Positions 8,197-16,742 of a stretch of DNA of 64,000 nt are shown in pieces (positions within the stretch are counted from its first letter, which is position 1; every line of letters begins with the position of its first letter). The notes beneath the pieces were generated by a model. It was not told the origin of the DNA. It worked only from the letters and a program-made list of their open reading frames with translations, and searched no databases. The stretch is from Hymenobacter sp. BRD128 (GTDB taxonomy: Bacteria; Bacteroidota; Bacteroidia; Cytophagales; Hymenobacteraceae), in assembly GCF_013256625.1 (NCBI RefSeq), contig NZ_CP053908.1:1426001-1490000 (forward strand). The letters run 5' to 3'. The translations under genes were made by a program, and so were the position numbers.

Positions 8197-11100
8197 ATGC
8201 AGGCTAAGTCTATTCTCCTCTGTGGGGCGCTACTGCCCGCAGCCGTGGTAGCCGCCCCGCTCGCCGCGCCGCGAGTGCCCGGCCAGCCGGCCGCGACCAG
8301 CCGGGCCGCCCTCGCCGATATTGTCGTGACGGGCAAGGTGCTCGACGAAAAACAGGCCGGCCTGCCCGGCGTGACGGTGGTGCTGAAGGGCACCACGCTC
8401 GGCACCTCGACCGACACCGACGGCAACTTTACGCTGCGCGTGCCCGACGGCACGGCTAGCCCCACGCTCGTTATCTCGTCGGTGGGCTACGTGCGGCAGG
8501 AAATTCCGGTAAACGGCCGCACCAGCTTTACCGTAAACCTGGCCCCTAATACCCAGGACCTCAACGAGGTAGTGGTGGTGGGCTACGGCACCCAGAAGCG
8601 CTCCGACGTGACGGGCTCGGTGGTGTCGGTGCCGCAGGACCGCCTGGAGAAAATACCGGTTTCCAACGTGGCGCAGGCGCTGGCCGGCTCGGTGCCGGGC
8701 GTCAATATCACCACCAGCTCGTCGGTGCCGGGCGCGCAGCCCAGCATCAACATCCGGGGCGTGCGCTCGATTACGGCCAGCACCGACCCCTACATCATTG
8801 TGGACGGGCTGCCGTTTCCGGGTAGCCTCAACGACATCAATTCCAACGACATTGCCTCGATTGAGATTCTGAAGGACGCCAGCTCGACGGCCATCTACGG
8901 CACGCGCGGCTCCAACGGGGTTATCCTCATCACCTCGAAGCGCGGCAAAACCGGCAAGCCCGAGATTCGCTACAACGGCTACGCCGGCCCCGAGTACCTG
9001 ATTCAGCGCCTGAACCCGCTCAGCGGCCCGGCCTACGCCCAGAAGTACCAGGACTATGCGGCCCAGCGCGGCTTTACGCCCACCCAGCCGCTGCCCAACT
9101 ACACGGAGGTGACCAACCTGCAGGCCGGCCAAACGGTGGACTGGATGAAGGAAATCAAGCAGCAGGGCTCGATTCAGGACCACAACCTGTCCATCTCGGG
9201 CGGCACCGACAACGTGAAGTACTTCGTGTCGGGCGAGTTCTTCAACCAGCGCGGCACGCTCAAAGGCTTCCAGTTTCAGCGCGTGAGTTTGCGCTCGAAT
9301 ATCGACGCTACGCTCACGCCCTGGCTGCGCGTCGGCACGTCGTCGTTCTTCTCAACTAATAACGACAGCGGTGGCCGGGCCGACCTCACCCTGGCCCAGG
9401 TGACCAGCCCCTACGGCAGCGAGTTTAACCCCGACGGCACCTACACCGTGTATCCCGAGCTGCCCGAGCTGCTGATTAAGAACCCGCTGGCTTCGCTCAC
9501 CAACACCCGCGAGAGCCGCGTAAACCAGCTCATCGGCACGGGCTACGCCGAGGTAGCCTTCCCCTTCCTGGAAGGGTTGAAGTATCGCCTCAACGGCACC
9601 TATGGCTACCGGCCCTACCGCTATGCCTACTACGAGGGCCGCTCCTTCGGCAACCTCAACGGCTTTGCCCAGCTCACCAACGACGAGCGCCACAACTATA
9701 CCCTGGAGAATATTCTGAGCTACGCCCACGACTTTGGCAAGCACCACGTCGACTTCACGGGGCTCTACAGCGCGCAGGAGAACAGGTACTTCACCACGAC
9801 CGAAAACGGCAGTGGCTTTATCAACGACCAGATTGGCTTCAATGGCATCGGGGGTGGCTCGCTCACGCCCACGCTCAGCTCGTACAGCGAGCGCCGGGCG
9901 CTGGTTTCGCAGATGGCCCGCCTCAACTACAACTACGATAGCCGCTACCTGCTGACCCTGACCGCCCGCCGCGACGGCTCGACGGTGTTTGGCGTCAACA
10001 ATAGCAAATACGCCATCTTCCCGTCGCTGGCCGTGGGCTGGAACGTGGCCAACGAGGCCTTCCTGAAAGATAACAGCGTGCTGACGGCCCTGAAGCTGCG
10101 CTTCTCATACGGCACCACCGGCAACGAGGGCATTAACCCCTACCAGACCATCACGGGGCTAGCCCAACTGCAGTATGCCTACAGCGGCGTGACTACGGTG
10201 GGCCTGCGGGCTAACACCTTGGGCAACGCTGGCCTGAAGTGGGAGCAAACTACCAGCGCCAACTACGCCATTGACTTTGGGTTCCTGAAAAACCGCATTA
10301 CGGGTACGGTAGAGTACTACGATGCCACGACCAACGACCTGCTGTTGAATCGCCAGATTCCGATTATCTCGGGCTACGGCTCTATTCTCGACAACGTGGG
10401 CTCGGTGCGCAACCAGGGCGTGGAAGGCGTGCTGACGACGGTGAACGTGCAGACGCCCAGCTTTACCTGGGAAACCAGCCTGAACGCCTCGGCCGTGCGC
10501 AATCGCCTGCTGCAGATATACGGCACCGGCGGCGACGACATCGGCAACAACCTGTTTATCGGCCGGCCGCTGCGGGGCATCTACGATTACGTGAAAACCG
10601 GCGTGTGGCAGCAGGGCGAAGACGTGAGCAAAACCGACCCTAGCGCCAAGCCCGGCGACCTGAAGTTTGCCGACCTCAACGGCGACGGCACCATCACCAG
10701 CCTCGACCGTACCTACCTGGGGTCGAACCTGCCCGACTGGCAGGGTGGCATCACCAACACCTTCACTTACAAAGGCGTTAGCCTGCGGGTGTTTTTCCAG
10801 ACGGTGCAAGGGGTGCTGCGCAACAACGGCAACCTGAACTATGTCGACCTGGGCGGCCGCATCAACGTGCCGCAGGAAATCGGCTACTGGACGCCCCAGA
10901 ACATGAGCCAGGACCGCCCCGGCCTCAACTACACCAACCCCCGCAACTACGGCTACGCCAGCAACGCCAGCTTTACGCGCCTCAAAGACGTGACGCTGAA
11001 CTACAGCTTCCCGGCCGGGCTGACCGAAAAGTGGCACCTGGGCACGCTGAGCGTGTACGTGAGCGGCCGCAACCTCTACACCTGGACGCCCTGGATAGGC

Positions 11101-11208
11101 TGGGACCCCGAGCAAACCTACACCGTGGGCAACGGCACCGGCAACGGCGGCACCAACTTTCCGCAGGTGCGCACCTTCGTAGCCGGCCTCAACGTGAGCC
11201 TGCGCTAA
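8197..11208 (+). CDS. SusC/RagA-family TonB-linked outer membrane protein
   Basis: TonB-dependent outer-membrane transporter that imports oligosaccharides with its SusD partner. 1,003 residues from the ATG at 8197, which begins the signal peptide (MQAKSILLCGALLPAAVVAA); the frame is open further upstream without a better start. Order: signal peptide, CarboxypepD_reg-like domain (GKVLDEKQAGLPGVTVVLKG, about 45-130), the SusC hallmark VVVGYGTQKRSDVTGSV, plug domain with IRGVRSI and SIEILKDASSTAIYGTRGSNG, then a long beta-barrel ending in VAGLNVSLR, with a C-terminal aromatic-poor strand. SusD follows 34 bp downstream. Confidence 0.96.
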   Translation: MQAKSILLCGALLPAAVVAAPLAAPRVPGQPAATSRAALADIVVTGKVLDEKQAGLPGVTVVLKGTTLGTSTDTDGNFTLRVPDGTASPTLVISSVGYVRQEIPVNGRTSFTVNLAPNTQDLNEVVVVGYGTQKRSDVTGSVVSVPQDRLEKIPVSNVAQALAGSVPGVNITTSSSVPGAQPSINIRGVRSITASTDPYIIVDGLPFPGSLNDINSNDIASIEILKDASSTAIYGTRGSNGVILITSKRGKTGKPEIRYNGYAGPEYLIQRLNPLSGPAYAQKYQDYAAQRGFTPTQPLPNYTEVTNLQAGQTVDWMKEIKQQGSIQDHNLSISGGTDNVKYFVSGEFFNQRGTLKGFQFQRVSLRSNIDATLTPWLRVGTSSFFSTNNDSGGRADLTLAQVTSPYGSEFNPDGTYTVYPELPELLIKNPLASLTNTRESRVNQLIGTGYAEVAFPFLEGLKYRLNGTYGYRPYRYAYYEGRSFGNLNGFAQLTNDERHNYTLENILSYAHDFGKHHVDFTGLYSAQENRYFTTTENGSGFINDQIGFNGIGGGSLTPTLSSYSERRALVSQMARLNYNYDSRYLLTLTARRDGSTVFGVNNSKYAIFPSLAVGWNVANEAFLKDNSVLTALKLRFSYGTTGNEGINPYQTITGLAQLQYAYSGVTTVGLRANTLGNAGLKWEQTTSANYAIDFGFLKNRITGTVEYYDATTNDLLLNRQIPIISGYGSILDNVGSVRNQGVEGVLTTVNVQTPSFTWETSLNASAVRNRLLQIYGTGGDDIGNNLFIGRPLRGIYDYVKTGVWQQGEDVSKTDPSAKPGDLKFADLNGDGTITSLDRTYLGSNLPDWQGGITNTFTYKGVSLRVFFQTVQGVLRNNGNLNYVDLGGRINVPQEIGYWTPQNMSQDRPGLNYTNPRNYGYASNASFTRLKDVTLNYSFPAGLTEKWHLGTLSVYVSGRNLYTWTPWIGWDPEQTYTVGNGTGNGGTNFPQVRTFVAGLNVSLR

Positions 11209-11242
11209 CCTTTCTTCCCACCCGATTTTAGTACCTGACGAT

Positions 11243-12829
11243 ATGAAACGCCTCGCGTTAGCTTTTGTGGGCCTGCTGGGCACGGCCCAGCTGTTCAGCT
11301 CCTGCAAAAAAGAGTACCTCAACGAAAATCCGCCCTCGCTCTACACGCCCCAGACCGTGCTCGTCGATTCGCTAGGCTTCGAGGCCGCGATGGCCGGCCT
11401 GCAATCGGTAGTGCGTGAGCAGTATACCTACGACGGCGCCCAGGGGCTGCTGGGCGTGATGCAGGAAGGCACCGATGTGTGCATTCCGGGCCAGGTGCAG
11501 GGCATTGAAGTGCCCTACTACAACTACAACCTGCTGAACTCGCAGGATGGGGCCGCCGCCTACTGGTGGAGCTGGGCCTACCGCACCATCAACAACGCCA
11601 ACCAGATTATTGCCGGGGCGGCCGCCGCGCCCAGCACCCTGCGCCAGGGCTACAAAAACCGCATTACGGCCGAAGCCCGCTTCTTCCGCGCCTACGCCTA
11701 CGACTTCCTGGCCACGCTCTGGGGCGACGTGCCGCTGATTGACACGCCCGTGACCTCGCCGCGCACCGACTTTACGCGTAATCCGGTAGCGGCCGTTAAC
11801 GACTTCATCGTCAGTGACCTGAATACGGCCATTCCCAGCCTGTTTACCGCCAGCAAAGCCGCTTCGGGGCGCATTACGCAAGGCGCCGCCCAGCAGCTGC
11901 TCGGGCAGGTATACCTGCGCATGGGCAAAAATGACCTGGCCCAGACGGCCCTGCAAACCGTAATTAACAGCGGCCAGTACAAGCTCATTACGGCCCGCTA
12001 CGGCGTGAACGCCAGCGCGCCCGGCGACTACTTCGCCGACATGTTTATCGTGGGCAACCAGCGCCGCAACCAGGGCAACACCGAGCTTATCTGGGGCATT
12101 GAGCAGCAGCTGAACATGCCGGGCGCCACCACCAACGCCCAGCAGCGCCGCATGTGGGTGCCGGGCTACTACAACATCAAGGGCATGATAATCGCCGACT
12201 CGCTGGGGGGCCGCGGCATCGGCCGCATGCGCCTCAGCAACTGGGTTGACTACCAACTGTACACGAGCAGCGGCAGCACCGACCTGCGCAACTCGAAGTA
12301 TAATCTGCACCGGCGCTTCTACTACAACGACCCGGCCCAAACGGCCCTCTTCGGCAAGCGCGTCACCGGCCTCAAGGGCACCGATACCATCTACTTCATC
12401 ACGCCCTACACCACCAAGTGGAACCAGTACAACCCGGCCGACCCCTTCGGCTACGGCACCATCAAGGACCTGACCATGATGCGCCTGGGCGAAACTTACC
12501 TGCTGCTGGCCGAGGCGCAGTTTAAGCAAGGCAACCCCACCGGGGCCGCCGCCAGCATCAACGTGCTGCGCACCCGCGCCAAGGCCGCGCAGGTCACGGC
12601 CAGCCAGGTTGACCTCAACTTTATCCTCGATGAGCGCGTGCGCGAACTGATAGGGGAGGAGCAGCGCCGCCTCACGCTGGTGCGCACCGGCACGCTCGTC
12701 GAGCGGGCCACCCGCCTCAACGGGGCATCCATCACGGGCCTGAGTGCCAAGAACCTGCTGCTGCCCATTCCGCAGTCCACCATCGACCTCAATACCAACG
12801 GCAACCTTACTCAGAACCCCGGCTACTAG
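11243..12829 (+). CDS. SusD/RagB-family glycan-binding lipoprotein
   Basis: Surface lipoprotein that forms the lid of the SusC transporter and binds the glycan. Lipoprotein signal MKRLALAFVGLLGTAQLFSSC with the lipid-bearing Cys at 21. TPR-rich SusD features follow: WSWAYRTINNANQII, AEARFFRAYAYDFLATLWGDVPL and, near the C-terminus, the RagB/SusD pattern IKDLTMMRLGETYLLLAEA and LDERVRELIGEEQRRLTLVR. 528 residues, normal length. Directly follows susC in the same operon. Confidence 0.96.
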   Translation: MKRLALAFVGLLGTAQLFSSCKKEYLNENPPSLYTPQTVLVDSLGFEAAMAGLQSVVREQYTYDGAQGLLGVMQEGTDVCIPGQVQGIEVPYYNYNLLNSQDGAAAYWWSWAYRTINNANQIIAGAAAAPSTLRQGYKNRITAEARFFRAYAYDFLATLWGDVPLIDTPVTSPRTDFTRNPVAAVNDFIVSDLNTAIPSLFTASKAASGRITQGAAQQLLGQVYLRMGKNDLAQTALQTVINSGQYKLITARYGVNASAPGDYFADMFIVGNQRRNQGNTELIWGIEQQLNMPGATTNAQQRRMWVPGYYNIKGMIIADSLGGRGIGRMRLSNWVDYQLYTSSGSTDLRNSKYNLHRRFYYNDPAQTALFGKRVTGLKGTDTIYFITPYTTKWNQYNPADPFGYGTIKDLTMMRLGETYLLLAEAQFKQGNPTGAAASINVLRTRAKAAQVTASQVDLNFILDERVRELIGEEQRRLTLVRTGTLVERATRLNGASITGLSAKNLLLPIPQSTIDLNTNGNLTQNPGY

Positions 12830-12851
12830 CCGCTAGGGGAGGTGAGGGCAA

Positions 12852-12890
12852 AGGCCGGGGCCTGTTTGTGGGAAAGACAGGTTCCGGCCT
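12852..12890 (+). terminator. 13-bp hairpin between susD and DUF2264
   Basis: AGGCCGGGGCCTG and CAGGTTCCGGCCT pair over 13 positions (two G-T wobbles as RNA) around a 13-nt loop. Only a weak T-rich tail follows (CTTGGTGTTGTTT). Such a structure could stabilise or attenuate the transcript between highly expressed susCD and the downstream enzymes; inference. Confidence 0.5.
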
Positions 12891-12919
12891 CTTGGTGTTG
12901 TTTCGGCTTAGTTAATGCA

Positions 12920-14971
12920 ATGAAAAATAATTGGTTATTGGCTGGTGCGCTCGCGCTGCTGCCCCTGGGCCAGGCCTGGGGGCAGGCCGCCGGCACACCG
13001 GCTTTTTTCGATACCCACGTGGCGCCCGCCGCCACCAGGCTGCCGCTCTTCGAGGTGAAGAGCCCGGACCGCCGGCTGAGTCCCTTCACGGGCATGACGC
13101 GCCGGCACTGGCAGGATGCCGCCCGCTACCTGCTCGGCGGCGCCTTCAGCTACGTGCGCACCCTCGACGACCCCATGCAGTTTCCGAAGCTGCCGGGCAA
13201 AAGCTACCCGCGCACCCCTAGCCAGGTGCCCACCGAAAAGCTCGAAGGCCTGTGCCGCACGCTGTTCATGGCCGCGCCGCTGCTCAAAGAAAACCCCGGC
13301 CTGACCCTGAACGGCGTGAAAGTGGGCGACTACTACCGCCACCAGCTGGCTAGCCTTGTGGACCCGGCCAGCCCCAGCTACATTGTGCCCCGCGCCCCCA
13401 GCGGCGGCCCGAGCCAGAACCTGGTGGAGTTTGGCGGCCTGTCAGTAGCCCTGTTTGCGGCGCCCGAAATCCTGTGGGACCCCCTGCCCGAGGCCACCAA
13501 AAAGGCCCTGGCCGCCACCATGCTCAGCTACGGCGACGGCCCCACCGTGCCCCAAAACTGGCGCTACTTCAACATCTTCATCCTCAGCTTTTACCAGAGC
13601 CGGGGCTACCAAGTCAATACTAAGCTGCTCGAAGAATATCTGCAAAAGCAGCTCGCGCACTACAAGGGCGAAGGCTGGTACGACGACGCGCCCACCTTCG
13701 ACTACTACAGCATGTGGGCCTTCCAGATGTATGGCCGGCTGTGGAGTGAGTACTACGGCCGCCAGCACTACCCCGCCGTGGCCGCGCAGCTGGCCACCAA
13801 CTTCGCGCCGCTCAAGGATAATTACCCCTACCAGTTTGGGCGTGATGGCACCATGCTGATGTGGGGCCGCAGCATCACCTACCGCTTTGCGGCGGTGGTG
13901 CCTTTTCCGCTCATGGGCCTGCAGCCCGACCCGGCCACCAACTTCGGCTGGATGCGGCGCATTGCCTCGGGCGCGCTCCTGCAGTTTTTGCAAAATCCTG
14001 ATTTTTTGCAGGATAACATCCCCACTTTAGGCTTCTACGGGCCCTTCGACCCGGCCGTGCAGGCGTATAGCTGCCGGGGCAGCGTGTTCTGGCTGGCCAA
14101 GGCTTTTCTGGGCCTGCTCGTGCCGGCCGACAATCCCTTCTGGACCGCCACCGAAAACGAAGGGCCATGGGCGAGCGAGCTTAAGCCTGGCACGGTGGTC
14201 AACAAGTTCGAGCCGGGCCCCAACATCCTCGTTACCGACTACCCCAATAGCGGCGCGGCGGAACTGCGCGATGCGCCCCACCAGCCCGCCGGCGACGCCA
14301 ACCGCGGCAACGAGAACTACAACCGCCTGAGCTACAACACCGCCTTCCCCTGGCAGGCCGACGGCCCCAACGGGGAGGTGGCCATGAGCTACGTCTTAAA
14401 AAACAAGGACGACAAGTGGGAGGCCCTGCGCTTCTACACTTTCAAGAAGTACGAAGACGGCGTGTATTACCGCGACGCCGCCCTCGAAAGCAGCCCCAGC
14501 CTGCGGTTGCACCTGGCCGAAATGCCGCTGCCCAACGGCATCCTGCGCGTAGACCAGAATGCCAGCACCGAGGCTACGGCCGTGCGGCTAGGCCACTACG
14601 CCCTGCCCAACCTCACGGGCACCATCCGGCGCAGTACCCGCCGGGTGCAGGGCCACGAGGTGCGCATCATCGACAACGGCACCTACCAGCTGGCAATGGT
14701 GAGCCTGGCCGGCTGGGACAAGCTGGAAACGCTGGATACCAACGGCCTGAACCCCGTGAAGCCGGCCAGCACCCTGCTCAACGCCGCCGCCACGTTCGTG
14801 CCCGGGGCTAGCCAGCCGGTTTACTATGGCACGCTGCTGCTCTGGAAAAAATCGGGCACGCCCTGGACCGATGCCGAGTTGCTGCCGGTGCGGCAGCTAG
14901 CCCCGGCGGCCGGCCACCTAACGGCGACAATGGCCGATGGTAGCCGCAAACAGTTGTTGTTTAGTGAGTAA
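12920..14971 (+). CDS. Secreted DUF2264 protein
   Basis: 683 residues from the ATG at 12920, which starts the signal peptide (MKNNWLLAGALALLPLGQAWGQ). The remainder matches what I know of DUF2264: SPFTGMTRRHWQDAARYLL near the N-terminus, then an alpha-barrel region with NWRYFNIFILSF, YDDAPTFDYYSMWAFQMY and GRDGTMLMWGRSITYR. Members are common in carbohydrate loci and look like (alpha/alpha)6 hydrolases or lyases, but I know of no firmly established reaction, so none is assigned. It lies 90 bp after susD across a hairpin and probably shares its transcript. Confidence 0.85.
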   Translation: MKNNWLLAGALALLPLGQAWGQAAGTPAFFDTHVAPAATRLPLFEVKSPDRRLSPFTGMTRRHWQDAARYLLGGAFSYVRTLDDPMQFPKLPGKSYPRTPSQVPTEKLEGLCRTLFMAAPLLKENPGLTLNGVKVGDYYRHQLASLVDPASPSYIVPRAPSGGPSQNLVEFGGLSVALFAAPEILWDPLPEATKKALAATMLSYGDGPTVPQNWRYFNIFILSFYQSRGYQVNTKLLEEYLQKQLAHYKGEGWYDDAPTFDYYSMWAFQMYGRLWSEYYGRQHYPAVAAQLATNFAPLKDNYPYQFGRDGTMLMWGRSITYRFAAVVPFPLMGLQPDPATNFGWMRRIASGALLQFLQNPDFLQDNIPTLGFYGPFDPAVQAYSCRGSVFWLAKAFLGLLVPADNPFWTATENEGPWASELKPGTVVNKFEPGPNILVTDYPNSGAAELRDAPHQPAGDANRGNENYNRLSYNTAFPWQADGPNGEVAMSYVLKNKDDKWEALRFYTFKKYEDGVYYRDAALESSPSLRLHLAEMPLPNGILRVDQNASTEATAVRLGHYALPNLTGTIRRSTRRVQGHEVRIIDNGTYQLAMVSLAGWDKLETLDTNGLNPVKPASTLLNAAATFVPGASQPVYYGTLLLWKKSGTPWTDAELLPVRQLAPAAGHLTATMADGSRKQLLFSE

Positions 14972-15044
14972 AGTAGGTCAATCTGGTTGCCGGGTGGAGT
15001 TCTTTGCCAGGAAGCGCCGCGCTCGGGCTAATTTTTTTCACGGA

Positions 15045-15066
15045 TTTACACAATCGTTTGTGTAAA
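15045..15066. promoter_or_regulatory. 22-bp palindromic operator upstream of GH51
   Basis: TTTACACAA and TTGTGTAAA form perfect 9-bp arms around TCGT, with a central CG. A central CG in an even palindrome is typical of LacI-family operators, although GntR-type arabinose repressors also use such sites. It lies about 40 bp before the GH51 start. No LacI or GntR gene is in the window, so the regulator is elsewhere or the call is wrong. Confidence 0.55.
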
Positions 15067-15104
15067 TGGTGCCAACTTTACGGCATTCTCAAGCTCTTTT
15101 TTCC

Positions 15105-16655
15105 ATGTCCCACCTCCGGGCGTTTATCGCCACCCTAGCCCTCGCCGCGCCGCTCGCCACTACTGCCCAAACCGTGCAGCTTACCGTGCAGCCCGGCGAC
15201 CCCAAACTCCTTGTTAGCAAGCACATTCAGGGGCAGTTTGCCGAGCACCTGGGGCGCAATATCTACGGCGGCTTCTGGGTCGACCCTGGCCTGAACGTGC
15301 CCAAGCAGGGGCGCATTCGCATGGATATTGTGCAGGCTTTGCAAAAAATCCACGTGCCCAACCTGCGCTGGCCCGGTGGCTGCTTTGCCGATACCTACCA
15401 CTGGCACGACGGCGTGGGCCCCGCCGCCCAGCGCCCCAAAATGCTGAATTTGTGGTGGGGCAATACCTTGGAAGACAATAGCTTCGGGACGCACGAGTTT
15501 CTGGAGCTGTGCAGCCTACTGGGCACCGAGCCCTACCTGGCCGCCAACGTGGGCAGCGGCACGGTGCAGGAAATGGCCGGCTGGATGGAATACCTCAACT
15601 CGAACGAGGACACGCCGCTGGTGCAGGAGCGCCGCAAAAACGGCCACCCCGAGCCCTACCACGTGAGCTGGTGGGGCATCGGCAACGAAAGCTGGGGCTG
15701 CGGCGGCAACATGACGCCCGAGTACTACTCCGACGTGTACAAGCGCTACGCCACCTTCGCCCACGATTACCCCGGCACCCGGCTCAAGCGCATCGTGAGC
15801 GGCGCCAACGGCGACGATGCCAACTGGACCGAAACCTGCATGAAAAATATCGGGCCGGGCAAAATGTGGGGCATCACGCTGCACTACTACACGCTGCCCA
15901 CCGGCAGCTGGAGCGGCAGCAAGGGCAAAGCCACCGGCTTTGGCGAGCAGGAGTACTTCAACACGCTGCGCAACGCCTTGAAAATGGACGAGATAGTGAC
16001 CCGGCACGCGGCCATCATGGATAAGTACGATAAGGACAAAAAAGTGGCGCTGCTGGTAGATGAGTGGGGCGTGTGGACCGACGTGGAGCCCGGCACCAAC
16101 CCCGGCTTCCTGTATCAGCAAAACTCGCTGCGCGATGCCCTGGTGGCCGGCACTACCCTCAACATCTTCAACAACCACTGCGACCGGGTGCGCGGCGCCA
16201 ACCTGGCCCAGGCCGTGAACGTGCTGCAAGCCTTGGTCTTAACTGATAAAGAGAAGATGCTGCTCACGCCCACCTACCACGTCTTCGACCTCTACCAGGT
16301 GCACCAGGATGCCGAGTACCTGCCCCTGCAGTTCGCTAGCCCCGACTACGTGCTCGGGGGCGAGAAAATCCCGGCCCTGAACGCCTCGGCCACCAAGGAT
16401 AAGAACGGCGCGGTGCACATCTCGCTCGTCAACCTCGACCCGCACAAGACCCTGACCCTGGAAACCGCGCTGCCCGGCGTGAATTGGAAAACGGTGACCG
16501 GCCGCGTGCTCACCTCGGCCAGCGTGAGCGACTACAATACCTTCGACAAGCCCGACAACATCAGGCTAGCCACCTTCACCGGGGCCAAAAAGCGCGGCGA
16601 TAAGCTAGCCGTGGCCCTGCCCGCCAAGTCGGTGGTAGTGCTGGAGCTGAAGTAG
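15105..16655 (+). CDS. Alpha-L-arabinofuranosidase, GH51
   Basis: Retaining exo-enzyme that releases arabinofuranose side chains from arabinan, arabinoxylan or arabinogalactan. 516 residues with a signal peptide starting MSHLRAFIATLALAAPLATT; the start at 15105 is chosen for that reason. GH51 landmarks: RWPGGCFADTYHWHDGVGP, acid/base Glu in GIGNESWGCGGNMTPEYY, and nucleophile Glu in LLVDEWGVWTDVEPG, followed by the C-terminal beta domain ending KSVVVLELK. It has its own upstream palindrome and so may be regulated by arabinose separately from the galactan genes. Confidence 0.95.
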   Translation: MSHLRAFIATLALAAPLATTAQTVQLTVQPGDPKLLVSKHIQGQFAEHLGRNIYGGFWVDPGLNVPKQGRIRMDIVQALQKIHVPNLRWPGGCFADTYHWHDGVGPAAQRPKMLNLWWGNTLEDNSFGTHEFLELCSLLGTEPYLAANVGSGTVQEMAGWMEYLNSNEDTPLVQERRKNGHPEPYHVSWWGIGNESWGCGGNMTPEYYSDVYKRYATFAHDYPGTRLKRIVSGANGDDANWTETCMKNIGPGKMWGITLHYYTLPTGSWSGSKGKATGFGEQEYFNTLRNALKMDEIVTRHAAIMDKYDKDKKVALLVDEWGVWTDVEPGTNPGFLYQQNSLRDALVAGTTLNIFNNHCDRVRGANLAQAVNVLQALVLTDKEKMLLTPTYHVFDLYQVHQDAEYLPLQFASPDYVLGGEKIPALNASATKDKNGAVHISLVNLDPHKTLTLETALPGVNWKTVTGRVLTSASVSDYNTFDKPDNIRLATFTGAKKRGDKLAVALPAKSVVVLELK

Positions 16656-16675
16656 TCGGTCATCCAGTCCCGGGG

Positions 16676-16708
16676 CCATTCGGGCTGGCTAGCCCTCATC
16701 CCGAATGG
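16676..16708 (+). terminator. Hairpin after GH51
   Basis: CCATTCGGG and CCCGAATGG form a 9-bp stem around a 15-nt loop that itself contains GGCTAGCC. It lies 20 bp after the GH51 stop. No clear T tract, so it may be a terminator or a small interspersed repeat. Confidence 0.4.
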
Positions 16709-16742
16709 TACTCTTAGTCATGAGATAACCAGCTGATAGTGT

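Noticed and set aside
8230..9183. 317-codon minus-strand frame opposite susC
   Set aside because: Shadow of susC in high-GC DNA.
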